This document shows positions 31,795 through 41,647 of a stretch of DNA of 64,000 bases, one piece after another. Numbering within the stretch: the stretch's first letter is position 1; each line of letters begins with the position of its first letter. The translations under genes were made by a program, and so were the position numbers. This DNA is from Saprospiraceae bacterium (GTDB taxonomy: Bacteria > Bacteroidota > Bacteroidia > Chitinophagales > Saprospiraceae), in contig JAQXDE010000005.1 in the NCBI GenBank assembly GCA_029251525.1, forward strand, positions 62,001-126,000, read 5' to 3'. Under the pieces are notes generated by a model. The model was not told the origin of the DNA and made no database searches. It worked only from the letters and a program-made list of their open reading frames with translations.

Positions 31795-31831
31795 AATCTG
31801 TGTTATGATTTTCATAACACAGATTTTTTTT
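31795..31831. terminator. Bidirectional terminator
   Basis: A 14-bp perfect stem (31795-31808 with 31812-31825), loop TTT, with A runs before and T runs after. It fits termination of the MscS relic on the plus strand and of the convergent secreted-protein gene, whose stop is at 31847. Confidence 0.9.
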
Positions 31832-31846
31832 GGAAAAGACCAAAAA

Positions 31847-32872
31847 CTAATTCTTAATGATTTTTTTAGTTCCAATTCCATTTTTATTATGGATTCTCAC
31901 ATAATAAATTCCTGCTGGATAATTAGATGCATCAATTTTTTCTTTGTAATTTGTAATTGTATTGTTGTAAATTACTTGGCCTAAATTATTTATAACCGAA
32001 ATTTGCGTTTTTTCATTCAAAAGCACTTCACTAATTTCTACAAAAAACTCATCAGTTATAACAGTTGGATAAACATTTAATTCTAAACTTTGAGTTGGTG
32101 ACTTAATAGAAGTCGGTACAGTTGCAAAACGATAAATTCGACCGTCCTCAGGATCCGAATCTAATCCTGGAATCGAGTAAGAGAGAATTACTGAGGCATC
32201 TGAAGTATCCATAGTTGGAGCAGCTACATCTCCCCTTAAATGCCACAATCTTTCAAATGAATCTGTACTAGAAGAAAGACCTTCCACAATTCCAATAACA
32301 GGTGATCCATAATAATGAATCGATGCTGCATTTGGTAGCATACTTGGTCCAAATCGAGTTTCAATGTTATTAGTTCCTTCAAAAAGCCAAAGTTGAAAAT
32401 TCAATGTATTGTTGGCTGTCCCTGCTGAACTAAAAATTTCTTCAAAAAACCCACAATCTTTCCATTGGATTTTTAAAATTTGCTCGCCAGGTGCACCTTC
32501 GGTTGTATATGAAATGGTAGATTGGTTAACTGAGTTTATATTTTCAATATCTGCTAAATCATCAAAATATGGGATTAAAAAATTAATAGAATCATTAGTA
32601 TACGGATCTTGAAAAGCAAGCCATGAACCCAAACCTATGAATTGAATATTTGAATAGGTTTCCCCATAGAAGTCGAAATCAAAACCTATTGGAATATTAT
32701 ACCCTGGATCATCCCAAAGATCGCCAATTGAGGTTAACTCAGTAGATTCTTCTATGTCAGTATAAGTACCAGTTTCTACTTCTAAAAAATATGGAAAAGT
32801 CTGAGCTTGTATATTGGAAAATATAAGTAGGATAATTAAAACAAGGGTAGATTTAATAAAATATTTTTTCAT
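31847..32872 (-). CDS. Secreted protein with T9SS type A sorting domain
   Basis: 341 residues. The N-terminal signal peptide MKKYFIKSTLVLIILLIFSN has likely cleavage after AQA/Q near residue 24. A beta-rich middle domain resembles the lectin/choice-of-anchor type (FDFDFYGETYSNIQFIGLGS and later). The C-terminal about 85 residues form the Por secretion system sorting domain (LNVYPTVITDEFFVEI, INNLGQVIY, YPAGIYYVRIHNKNG, KKIIKN). By family knowledge it is carried across the outer membrane by T9SS and the domain is removed. The function of the middle domain is not recognised. It is monocistronic. Confidence 0.88.
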   Translation of the reverse strand: MKKYFIKSTLVLIILLIFSNIQAQTFPYFLEVETGTYTDIEESTELTSIGDLWDDPGYNIPIGFDFDFYGETYSNIQFIGLGSWLAFQDPYTNDSINFLIPYFDDLADIENINSVNQSTISYTTEGAPGEQILKIQWKDCGFFEEIFSSAGTANNTLNFQLWLFEGTNNIETRFGPSMLPNAASIHYYGSPVIGIVEGLSSSTDSFERLWHLRGDVAAPTMDTSDASVILSYSIPGLDSDPEDGRIYRFATVPTSIKSPTQSLELNVYPTVITDEFFVEISEVLLNEKTQISVINNLGQVIYNNTITNYKEKIDASNYPAGIYYVRIHNKNGIGTKKIIKN

Positions 32873-32923
32873 AAAATAAATTTTAAGAGTAATGAATTAT
32901 ATAAAAGGCGTAAAACAATTTGT

Positions 32924-32954
32924 TTTAAAAATAATTTTAAAATTACTATATTTG
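32924..32954 (+). promoter_or_regulatory. Likely parC promoter
   Basis: TTTA (32924-32927), 19 bases, then TATATTTG (32947-32954), a match to the Bacteroidota consensus except the last base of the -33 element. It is 155 bases upstream of the parC ATG. Confidence 0.55.
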
Positions 32955-33109
32955 TGAGCGGAAAAATAATTATGTCAAATTAGAAAAACAATTAATATTT
33001 TTGTCTTATGAAAATTTTAACAAAGCTAATCTAATATGTTATTTTTCCTGAAAAGTAAATGAAGATTTATACAACAGATACGAAACAAAGAAACATTATA
33101 AAATAAAGG

Positions 33110-35743
33110 ATGAGTAAGCGAAAAAGTAAAAAGCCAGTTTGGACACCCAAGAACGGAACTGCAACAACCGAAGATGGTGTCATTACGCTCACAGGAATGT
33201 ATAAGGATTATTTTTTGGATTATGCTTCCTATGTAATATTAGAACGAGCCGTACCTGCCTACGAAGATGGACTTAAACCGGTACAACGTCGAATTCTTCA
33301 TGCACTTAAAGAAATGGATGATGGTAGATATCACAAAGTGGCAAATGTGATTGGTCAAACGATGCAATATCATCCGCATGGAGATGCTGCCATTGGGGGA
33401 GCCTTGGTAAATATGGGACAAAAAGATTTGCTAATAGATCCGCAGGGAAACTGGGGAGATGCCCGAACTGGCGATGGTGCAGCAGCACCTCGATATATTG
33501 AGGCTAGACTAACAAAGTTTGCCTTGGAGGTAGCATTTAATTCACAAACGACTGATTGGCAATTGACTTACGATGGCCGTAAAAAAGAACCAGTCAATTT
33601 ACCTATGAAATTTCCTTTATTGCTATCACAAGGAGCAGAAGGAATTGCAGTGGGACTCTCAACAAAAATTTTACCTCATAATTTTATTGAACTTATTAAG
33701 GCGTCAATTAAAATTTTACAAAATAAACCCTTTAAAATTTATCCAGATTTTATGACTGGGGGTACGATTGATGTTACTGATTACAAAGCAGGTAAAAGAG
33801 GTGGAAGAGTTAAAGTGCGTTCGGTCATCGAAAAACTAGATAAAGATACTCTGGAAATTAAAGAATTGCCATACGGTATTACCACTGCAAATTTGATGGA
33901 TAGCATCGTTAAAGCAAATGACAAAGGAAAGATAAAAATTAAAAAAGTAACGGATAATACTGCTAAAGATGTTTCTATTATTGTTGATTTGGCTTCGGGA
34001 GTTTCACCTGAGGTTACTATGGATGCCTTGTATGCTTTTACAAATTGTGAGGTTTCCATTGCGCCAAATGCTTGCGTAATTGTTGACGATAAACCGCTTT
34101 TTCTATCAGTTAACGATTTATTGAAATTCAGTACAGAAGCGACCAAAAACTTGTTAAAACAAGAATTAGAAATAAGAAAAGGAGAGTTGGAAGAGAAGTG
34201 GCATTTTGCCAGTTTGGAAAAGATATTTATTGAAAATAGGGTTTATCGAGAAATTGAAGAATGTGAGACTTGGGAAGAAGTGATTGAAACAATTGATCAA
34301 GAATTGAAAAAATATATCGTTACTCCAGTAGACAAAGCGAAAAAGACAGACAAAAGAATTCATCTATACCGAGATATTACAAAAGAAGATATCGCAAGAC
34401 TGACTGAGATTCGGATCAAGCGGATCTCGAAATACAATTCTTTTAAAGCAGATGAATTAATAGCGAAGATTGAAGAGGAGTTAAAACAAGTTAAACACGA
34501 TTTGGCTAATCTGACGAAATATACTATTTCATATTTCGAAAGGTTATTAGTGAAATATCGAAAAGGTAAAGAACGTAAAACAAAAATTGAATCATTTGAA
34601 ACAATTAAAGTTGCCATGGTTGTAGCCAACAATGCTAAACTTTATGTGAATCGAAAAGAAGGATTTATTGGTTCAGGGTCGGGAATGAAGAAGGAAGAGT
34701 TGGTTGGAGAATGTTCTGATATTGATGACATCATCGTTTTCCGAAAAGATGGTGTTTTGAAAGTGAGTAGAATTTCTGATAAGATTTTTATGGGAAAAGA
34801 TATTTTACATGTAGCTGTTTGGAAAAAAGGTGATGAACGAACAACCTATAATATGATTTATGTTGATGCTAAATCTGGTCGATCTATGGCCAAAAGATTT
34901 CAAGTTACAGGAATTACTCGAGATCGAGAATATGATTTGACTAAGGGGGCAAAAGGGTCTAAAGTGCATTATTTGACTGCCAATTCAAATGGTGAATCAG
35001 AAATTGTAGCGGTTCAACTATCACAAGGATGCTCAGCCCACAAAAAGGTATTTGATTACTATTTTGATGAGTTAGAAATCAAAGGAAGGGCTACTAATGG
35101 AAATATCGTAACCAAATATCCGATAAGAAAAGTAAATCAAAAAGAGATTGGGAAATCAAGTTTGGGTGCTCAAAAATTATGGATGGATCAAGTTAGTGGA
35201 AGGTTAAATGCTGAGGATCGAGGTACCTTCCTTGGTGATTTTGATACAGGGGATTCAATTTTTGCTTTATATAAAAATGGAACCTACCAAGTTGTAGATT
35301 TCGACATGACCAAGCGATTCGAACCAAAAGAATTATTGCATATTGGAAAATTAGATCCTAATTTAATTGTTAGCGCAGTTTATTATGATGGTGCTAAAAA
35401 ATGGACTATGGTCAAAAGGTTTAGTATTGAAACTACGACCAACGATCAAGTTTTTAATTATATAACAGATCATAGAATGTCGAAATTATTATTTGCATCT
35501 GTAAAAGATAATCCACGAATCGAGTACGGATATAAGGTGAAATCGAAGAAAATGTTGGGAGAAGTTAGTCTTGCAGAATTTATAGATGTTAAAGGTTGGA
35601 GAGCACTTGGGAATAAATTGAGTGACCAAAGACTGACCAGTGTCAAAGAAGTCGATGCGAGTAATAAAGAAAAACTTACCCCAGGCGATTCAATTGAATT
35701 TGATATAAATAAAAAAGATAAAGGACAAGGCGAGTTGTTCTAA
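33110..35743 (+). CDS. parC: DNA topoisomerase IV subunit A (gyrase A-like)
   Basis: 877 residues, a type IIA topoisomerase breakage-rejoining subunit. The N-terminal winged-helix domain shows YASYVILERAVPAYEDGLKP, RRILHALKEM, HPHGDAAIGGALVNM and the active-site region APRYIEARLT with catalytic Tyr at residue 129. A coiled-coil tower region and a C-terminal propeller-like region follow. The sequence resembles the Bacteroidota ParC type more than GyrA (no clear GyrA-box, QRRGGKG, was seen). No parE lies next to it, although the two are often adjacent in this phylum. A gyrA assignment is the alternative. Confidence 0.85.
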   Translation: MSKRKSKKPVWTPKNGTATTEDGVITLTGMYKDYFLDYASYVILERAVPAYEDGLKPVQRRILHALKEMDDGRYHKVANVIGQTMQYHPHGDAAIGGALVNMGQKDLLIDPQGNWGDARTGDGAAAPRYIEARLTKFALEVAFNSQTTDWQLTYDGRKKEPVNLPMKFPLLLSQGAEGIAVGLSTKILPHNFIELIKASIKILQNKPFKIYPDFMTGGTIDVTDYKAGKRGGRVKVRSVIEKLDKDTLEIKELPYGITTANLMDSIVKANDKGKIKIKKVTDNTAKDVSIIVDLASGVSPEVTMDALYAFTNCEVSIAPNACVIVDDKPLFLSVNDLLKFSTEATKNLLKQELEIRKGELEEKWHFASLEKIFIENRVYREIEECETWEEVIETIDQELKKYIVTPVDKAKKTDKRIHLYRDITKEDIARLTEIRIKRISKYNSFKADELIAKIEEELKQVKHDLANLTKYTISYFERLLVKYRKGKERKTKIESFETIKVAMVVANNAKLYVNRKEGFIGSGSGMKKEELVGECSDIDDIIVFRKDGVLKVSRISDKIFMGKDILHVAVWKKGDERTTYNMIYVDAKSGRSMAKRFQVTGITRDREYDLTKGAKGSKVHYLTANSNGESEIVAVQLSQGCSAHKKVFDYYFDELEIKGRATNGNIVTKYPIRKVNQKEIGKSSLGAQKLWMDQVSGRLNAEDRGTFLGDFDTGDSIFALYKNGTYQVVDFDMTKRFEPKELLHIGKLDPNLIVSAVYYDGAKKWTMVKRFSIETTTNDQVFNYITDHRMSKLLFASVKDNPRIEYGYKVKSKKMLGEVSLAEFIDVKGWRALGNKLSDQRLTSVKEVDASNKEKLTPGDSIEFDINKKDKGQGELF

Positions 35744-35755
35744 AAAAACAAAAGT

Positions 35756-35796
35756 AACGGTGTCAGCGCTTTTCTCGGTGACACCGTTTTTATTTT
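35756..35796 (+). terminator. Rho-independent terminator after parC
   Basis: A 10-bp perfect stem (35756-35765 with 35779-35788) with a 13-base loop, followed by TTTATTTT. It lies 13 bases after the parC stop. Confidence 0.88.
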
Positions 35797-36120
35797 GCTG
35801 TTACCTAAAACTTAGGAGATTCGATTCTGAAAAAATCAATAATGAATCGCTCTTCTTTGCTAAATAACTATAGGGTAATCATTTTTATTTGAACTGATCG
35901 GTATAAGTTTTTATACTCTTTCCAAAATAAATTAGTACTTCTTGAATTCTAGTTTTTCCCTTTAAATATCAAAAAAATAAAGAGAAAATGTTGCCCAATT
36001 AATAAAAGTTAAATATATAGAATAAAGTTTCTTTTAGGAGAAATATTTAAGATCCCTCCCAATCAATATAAGTTATTTAATTTAAGTCTAAATTGAGAAA
36101 AGCTCTAACAAGAAAAAGCT

Positions 36121-36170
36121 AATCCGAATAATAAAACAATCCTACCCAAAATCTTGTTTTATGTCGGATT
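36121..36170. repeat. Long imperfect inverted repeat in the parC-uvrC gap
   Basis: The arms 36121-36139 and 36154-36170 pair as 7 bp (AATCCGA/TCGGATT), a small internal loop, then 9 bp (ATAAAACAA/TTGTTTTAT), with a 14-base loop. It lies about 150 bases before uvrC. There is no T run, so it is not a normal terminator. The rest of 35797-36321 shows no gene. Confidence 0.55.
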
Positions 36171-36321
36171 TTATACCAAGCTTAGACCTTATAAGAGTTG
36201 ATTTTTGCATATCGTTAAGTTATGTTTTTTAAGATAACTCTGTTAATTTTACAGATTAAAAAAGTGCTTTTTTACAGATGATTTTTTATAACAAGATATT
36301 TTCATTTTTATAAAGAAATAA

Positions 36322-38145
36322 ATGACGACAGAAGATTATAAAAATATAGCTCATACACTTCCCAAGCAACCTGGAGTCTATAAATTTGTTGATCCCAACG
36401 AAAAGATACTTTATGTTGGTAAAGCAAAAAATCTTAAGGTTCGATTGGCGTCCTATTTTGGAGAACGAAGAGATCGACTTGCAAAAACAAAGGTACTTGT
36501 CAAAAAAGCTGATCATATTGAATACATCATTGTCGAAACCGAACACGATGCACTCCTCCTTGAAAGTACCTTGATCAAAAAATATCAACCTCGCTACAAT
36601 GTGATGTTAAAAGATGGAAAGTCGTATTCCTACATTTGTATTAAAAAAGAAAGATTCCCTCGTGTGTTTTTAACTCGACGAGTAATCAAAGATGGATCTA
36701 CTTATTTTGGGCCGTATGTTTCAAAATATCAAGTAGGTGTAATTTTAGATTTAGTTAAAAATGTGTTTCCTCTTCGAACTTGTACTTTGCCACTTTCAAA
36801 ATCAAATATTGAAAAAGGGAAATTCAAAGTTTGCTTGGAATACCATATTAAAAATTGCCTTGGCCCTTGTGTTAGTTACGAATCTGAAGTGGACTACAAT
36901 GTCAAAATCGAACAAATAAAAAATATACTTCGAGGGCACCTTGGTGTGGTGAAAAATTATTTAAAATCCGAGATGATGGGTTACGCTGAAGCCATGCAAT
37001 TTGAAAAAGCGCAGCAAGCAAAAGAGAAATTATCTGCCTTCGAAGATTATCAAGGTAAATCCACTGTGGTGAGTACTACTATTCGGAATGTGGATGTTTT
37101 TACAATTATTTCAGATGAAAAAGAAGCTTTCGTTAACTATTTAAAAATTGTAGATGGTTCAATCATTCATACCTATACTTTAGAAATGACGTTGAATTTA
37201 GATGACGATAATGAAAATGAATTATTGGCATATGGGATTGATGAGTTGAGAAAAAGGTTTAAAAGTAATGCAGAGGAAATTATTTTGGAAAATGAAATAG
37301 AGTTGATCGAGGATGATTTACAAATTACAATTCCAAAAATAGGAGACAAAAAGAAACTACTTGAACTATCGAGAAAGAATGTAAAATATTTTCTACTTCA
37401 AAAACGCAAGCAAGAAGTTTCCCGAACAAACAAGCAAACTCCTGCTGAACGAATCCTCCGAACTATGCAAGAGGATTTGCAAATGGATCGTCCTCCAATG
37501 CATATAGAATGTTTTGATAACTCAAATATTCAAGGAACAAACCCAGTTGCATCTTGCGTAGTTTTTAAAAATGCTAAGCCCTCTAAACGCGATTACCGAA
37601 AATTTAAAATAAAAACAGTTGTCGGTCCAGATGATTTTGCTTCCATGGAGGAGGTCGTTCGAAGACGTTACTCTCGCTTAATAAAAGAGGATCAACCTTT
37701 ACCAGACTTAATAATTATTGATGGTGGTAAAGGACAATTGAGTTCAGCAACTAAAATCATGGAGGAGTTAGGAATTTTAAATAAAGTCACCTTGATTGGA
37801 ATTGCCAAACGACTTGAGGAGATATTTTTTCCGAATGATCCTATTCCATTATATATCAATAAAAAATCTGAATCACTCAAAGTTATTCAGCAAGCCCGAA
37901 ACGAAGCACATAGATTTGCTATTACCTTTCACCGAGATTTACGATCGAAAAATGCACTTGGAACAGAACTTACTAACGTTGAAGGGATAGGGGATAAGAC
38001 TGCTCAGAGATTATTATCGCACTTTAAATCTGTTAAAAAAATTAAGTCCGCGCTACCTAGCGAGATTGAAGAAGTAGTAGGGAAATCTGCGACGTCTAAA
38101 TTGTTGAATTATTTTTTAAGAACAGATAAAGAAAAAGGCGAGTAG
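36322..38145 (+). CDS. uvrC: UvrABC excinuclease subunit C
   Basis: 607 residues; UvrC makes both incisions in nucleotide excision repair. The N-terminal GIY-YIG nuclease is at about residues 15-95 (GVYKFVDPNEKILYVGKAKN). A Cys-containing middle region is followed by a UVR motif for UvrB contact at about 215-240 (MQFEKAQQAKEKL). The C-terminal RNase H-like nuclease shows HIECFDNSNIQGTNPVAS and DLIIIDGGKGQL, and a helix-hairpin-helix tail shows NVEGIGDKTAQRLL. Length is normal. It is convergent with the next gene and appears monocistronic. Confidence 0.97.
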   Translation: MTTEDYKNIAHTLPKQPGVYKFVDPNEKILYVGKAKNLKVRLASYFGERRDRLAKTKVLVKKADHIEYIIVETEHDALLLESTLIKKYQPRYNVMLKDGKSYSYICIKKERFPRVFLTRRVIKDGSTYFGPYVSKYQVGVILDLVKNVFPLRTCTLPLSKSNIEKGKFKVCLEYHIKNCLGPCVSYESEVDYNVKIEQIKNILRGHLGVVKNYLKSEMMGYAEAMQFEKAQQAKEKLSAFEDYQGKSTVVSTTIRNVDVFTIISDEKEAFVNYLKIVDGSIIHTYTLEMTLNLDDDNENELLAYGIDELRKRFKSNAEEIILENEIELIEDDLQITIPKIGDKKKLLELSRKNVKYFLLQKRKQEVSRTNKQTPAERILRTMQEDLQMDRPPMHIECFDNSNIQGTNPVASCVVFKNAKPSKRDYRKFKIKTVVGPDDFASMEEVVRRRYSRLIKEDQPLPDLIIIDGGKGQLSSATKIMEELGILNKVTLIGIAKRLEEIFFPNDPIPLYINKKSESLKVIQQARNEAHRFAITFHRDLRSKNALGTELTNVEGIGDKTAQRLLSHFKSVKKIKSALPSEIEEVVGKSATSKLLNYFLRTDKEKGE

Positions 38146-38189
38146 TGTTTAATTGGACATGATCGAACTTGGTCATTCGTATTTCACTA

Positions 38190-40037
38190 TTATTGCACAG
38201 ACCCACTTCTAAATTTCTTAATTTTTTTATCATAGAAAATCGCCGTTTCTATATCACCCATAGCTTTATATAATTCCACTAAGTCAAAAAGATGTTTATC
38301 ATTATATTGAGTATCTAATGCATTTTTAAAATAAATTTCCGCCTCCTTAAAACGATTCATTTTCTTGTAAGTTAAACCAAGAGATCGGTTTGTAATTACA
38401 TTGTTTGGGGCAAGAAGTAAAGATTGTTTTAAATAATTTTCTGCTTGAGTATAATTTTTTAATTTATAGAAAAGAACACCCAAGTTAGTCATTCCAGGGA
38501 AATATTCTGGGTTAGATTTGATCGCAGATTTATATGCCTCAATTGCAAGAGGATTGTTATTTTGAGCTTCGTAAACTAAAGCCAAATGATGATAGGTCTC
38601 TGTAAATCCAGGATAAGTTTCAGTACTCATTCTTAAATATTTTACAGCAGCATCGAATAATTCTTTTTTCTTATTTGGATTATTTTCTGCGAGTGCTTTT
38701 CTGTATTGAGTTACACCGTAGAAACTTTGTGTCCGAGAACTATTTGGGGCAGAGTGTATTCCTGTTTCATAGAGTGTATTATCACTTACCCAAACTGCAT
38801 TACGGGAAACTGTTTTAATTGAATAAAGAAGAACTATTACACCAATAATCCCAAAAAAAGTATTGGGTGAATAATTTCTTTTTTCAAGAAAAAAGTGATG
38901 TGCCAGAAAAACTATCGTTATACAAAAGCCCAATAGGGGTATAAACATAAACCGTTCTGCGAACGTAGCTCCAATTGAAAAGAAAATATTACTAGTGATA
39001 GCAAAGGTGATTGCAAAAAATAAAATCGCAAAAGAATAAATACTTTTTTTGCGTAAACCTATAATAGTCATGATAATTAGGCCAATTGATATAGCTAAAC
39101 TTCCAAGAACTTTGATGTTAGTCCATCCTAATTCTGGAAAGGTATTAAAGGAATAATCAAAACTTAGGGGATGGGGAAAAAATAATAATTGAAAATATTT
39201 ACTGAGCATTCCGATTGCAGTTGCTCGTTGTCCCCAGAAATTATCGATAGCAAAAAGGCTATTGTCAATCGTTTCAAAAGGTGTAGGATCAAGATCAATG
39301 ATGCTCATTCGAATCGTAAAATAGATAACTGCAATAATTCCAAACATCCCAGTTTGAATAATGATTTTTTTAAAAGATGTTTTTGTGAAAAAGTATAAAA
39401 CTATTGGAACCAGGCCTAAAATGGAAAGTGCTCCCTCTTTCGAAAGTATAGCGAAAAAGTAGCTAGTAAGAGCAAAAAGTAGATATTTTATATCTTTCTT
39501 TCGATTGTATTGAAGAATGGAATAAATCACTCCAAGCATACCTAAGAATGCGTAAATTTCATCTCGACTTTTGATGTTGGCGACAACCTCTGTATGCAAT
39601 GGGTGAGCTGCAAAAAGTAGGGTTATTCCAATAGATGGAAGTAGGAATTTTTTTTCAAATAAAAGTCGTAAAGTAAAAAATAAAAACATACAGCTCAATG
39701 CATATTCAAATACATTAAAAAAATGATAAACTGCTGGGCTGTCTCCGAAAAAATGCTTCTCAATTGCAAAACCTGCTAACATCATAGGCCGATAATATCG
39801 ATCTGAAGTTCCTGAGAATCCATAGTACCAAGAGTGTGTGAATATATCTTTTATTCCTCCAATTCCTTCTTGCACAAAATCATTTTTTTTGCAAACTAAA
39901 TCATCATCTAAAACAAAACCATGATTGATAGTATTGGCATATAACAGAAACGCGAATACGAAAATTCCGATTGCTGTGTACCAATGTATTCGGTCAATTG
40001 ATGAATTTGATTTTTTTTTTGATTTTTTTTTCGCCAT
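38190..40037 (-). CDS. TMTC-like GT-C membrane protein with C-terminal TPR repeats
   Basis: 615 residues from the ATG giving MAKKKSKKKSN; an in-frame TTG 21 bases earlier is weaker. A basic N-terminus is followed by about ten hydrophobic helices (about residues 20-405). The first external loop holds GFVLDDDLVC, an Asp pair like that of GT-C glycosyltransferases, and FFPHPLSFDYSFNTFP resembles the DUF1736 segment of TMTC proteins. The C-terminal part (about 450-610) contains about four TPR units (AIEAYKSAIKSNPEY, AENYLKQSLLLAPNN, AEIYFKNALD). TMTC proteins of animals are O-mannosyltransferases; a protein glycosylation role here is an inference. Confidence 0.78.
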   Translation of the reverse strand: MAKKKSKKKSNSSIDRIHWYTAIGIFVFAFLLYANTINHGFVLDDDLVCKKNDFVQEGIGGIKDIFTHSWYYGFSGTSDRYYRPMMLAGFAIEKHFFGDSPAVYHFFNVFEYALSCMFLFFTLRLLFEKKFLLPSIGITLLFAAHPLHTEVVANIKSRDEIYAFLGMLGVIYSILQYNRKKDIKYLLFALTSYFFAILSKEGALSILGLVPIVLYFFTKTSFKKIIIQTGMFGIIAVIYFTIRMSIIDLDPTPFETIDNSLFAIDNFWGQRATAIGMLSKYFQLLFFPHPLSFDYSFNTFPELGWTNIKVLGSLAISIGLIIMTIIGLRKKSIYSFAILFFAITFAITSNIFFSIGATFAERFMFIPLLGFCITIVFLAHHFFLEKRNYSPNTFFGIIGVIVLLYSIKTVSRNAVWVSDNTLYETGIHSAPNSSRTQSFYGVTQYRKALAENNPNKKKELFDAAVKYLRMSTETYPGFTETYHHLALVYEAQNNNPLAIEAYKSAIKSNPEYFPGMTNLGVLFYKLKNYTQAENYLKQSLLLAPNNVITNRSLGLTYKKMNRFKEAEIYFKNALDTQYNDKHLFDLVELYKAMGDIETAIFYDKKIKKFRSGSVQ

Positions 40038-40076
40038 TGATTTTCGATTTGTTTGCAAAGTAAGAATCCTTCAAGT

Positions 40077-40101
40077 AACTTAGATTTTATAAGTCTAAGT
40101 T
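40077..40101 (-). promoter_or_regulatory. Inverted repeat upstream of the TPR membrane protein gene
   Basis: AACTTAGA (40077-40084) and TCTAAGTT (40094-40101), an 8-bp perfect inverted repeat with 9 bases between. It lies 40-64 bases upstream of the minus-strand start codon, a plausible operator position. It might equally form a weak hairpin after the following dacB transcription unit's promoter-distal gap; no function is proven. Confidence 0.3.
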
Positions 40102-40160
40102 TAAATTAATTTTTGTTAAAGATAGCAAATGGAGCCGGACTTAGAAAGACTAGATTTGAA

Positions 40161-41513
40161 TTAATATTTCATATGAATAAAATTTAATATTTTTTGCATC
40201 TCCTCTTTTAATGGAGTGGAGGATGTAATGTAATTATTATGCATAAAACTGAAGAGTAGAGTTTTTTCTTTTCGGGTAGTGATGTATCCGCTGAGACAAT
40301 GTTTATTGCTCAAGGTTCCAGTTTTAGCGTGGACGAATGGTGCATACCAATCTTTAATAGTCCCTTGCTTTTTGCCTGTTGGAAAAATATTGAAGATGCG
40401 CTCCTCTGGAATTTTTTTATAGATTTTATTTAATAAAAAAATCATCGTTTGGGGAGTAAATAAATTGTAGCGGGACAATCCAGAACCATCACGCCAAAGT
40501 GGTTGGTCTGGTGATTCTTTCAAATATTCCTTGGTGAAGAATCGAATAATTTTTTGAGTATTCATCGTGTCAAAAACTTCGTTGGAACAAGTCAATAAAA
40601 TTTGCTCTGCCATAAAATTATCACTCTCTTGCATTAACGGTTCATAAATTTCATCAACCTGCACGCTGTAAATTGTTTTTACATTTTCAGGAATTATCAT
40701 TTTGATAGGCAGCAATTCGACATTTTTTTCTAAAATTATACTCATCAATTCTACAAAAAACTCATTCGAATAATGAAAAGGAATATCTTTTTCAAAATCT
40801 TTATCAGTTGATTGAATTTGATTGTATTCAAAAATATTTTCGAATTCTTTTCTTCGAATCTGAATACTAGTACCCCCTATTTGGGGGTTATAAAAAACGA
40901 GTGTTTCGAACGGTTTTGGGGAAATATCAACTCCGTTTCCATTCAATTGACTTTTAAAACGAACTAGATTTCCATGAATGGGGAAAGGCGATTTTTCAGA
41001 TTGGTAACTATAGCCAAAGTCATCCCACGCCCAACCTGCACCATATCTTTTATCTTGAAAATTTGAAGAAGCAAAAAATAATTTTTCTGTTCTCTTTTTT
41101 AAAAATGTCATGATTGTTTTATTTTCAGGTGTTTGAGGGTTGAGAAAAGATGGATCTGCAGTTCCCCAAAAAATAAGTGAATCATTCTTAACGATATATT
41201 TTAAAGCAGGAATTGAGTCGCCTAAAAGTTCTAGTGCAGTGTATAATGTAAAAATTTTAGTGTTGGAGGCAGGGGTGAAATATTTATCTGCATTATGCTG
41301 GTAGAGCATTTCTTCTTTTTCTGGATCGTACAAAGCGAATCCCGAAAAACTATTTTTTAAAACCTCCGACCCTTCAATAAATTCTTGGACAGAAGTTGGG
41401 GTTTTCTTTTGAGTGATATTAACTAAATTCTTTTTTGATCGACAACTAGTGGCTAGAAAAATACAAAGCAGAAAAAGAAATGAAATATTACTAGGAAGAA
41501 CAGATAGATTCAT
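40161..41513 (-). CDS. dacB: D-Ala-D-Ala carboxypeptidase/endopeptidase, PBP4 type (peptidase S13)
   Basis: 450 residues. The three penicillin-binding motifs are visible: SNTK (Ser 83 and Lys 86, within TPASNTKIF), SDN (in ESDNFMAEQ, about residue 293) and KTGT (about residues 397-400). The family trims peptidoglycan peptides in the periplasm. The start carries a hydrophobic helix ending in LATSC (Cys 24), compatible with a lipoprotein signal, though Ala at -3 is not the commonest choice. It is somewhat short for class C PBP4, suggesting a reduced inserted domain. It is divergent from the aminotransferase gene. Confidence 0.88.
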   Translation of the reverse strand: MNLSVLPSNISFLFLLCIFLATSCRSKKNLVNITQKKTPTSVQEFIEGSEVLKNSFSGFALYDPEKEEMLYQHNADKYFTPASNTKIFTLYTALELLGDSIPALKYIVKNDSLIFWGTADPSFLNPQTPENKTIMTFLKKRTEKLFFASSNFQDKRYGAGWAWDDFGYSYQSEKSPFPIHGNLVRFKSQLNGNGVDISPKPFETLVFYNPQIGGTSIQIRRKEFENIFEYNQIQSTDKDFEKDIPFHYSNEFFVELMSIILEKNVELLPIKMIIPENVKTIYSVQVDEIYEPLMQESDNFMAEQILLTCSNEVFDTMNTQKIIRFFTKEYLKESPDQPLWRDGSGLSRYNLFTPQTMIFLLNKIYKKIPEERIFNIFPTGKKQGTIKDWYAPFVHAKTGTLSNKHCLSGYITTRKEKTLLFSFMHNNYITSSTPLKEEMQKILNFIHMKY

Positions 41514-41647
41514 AATTGTTTTTTATTTTGCTTCGTGATTGGGTTTTAGGAAAATTTAGCGTAAAAAGTCGAATATCCAAAAAACAATTTTAAGTTCTTG
41601 ATTAAAAAAATCTAAGAATATTTTTTGAATTAGTAAAATATCAAAAT

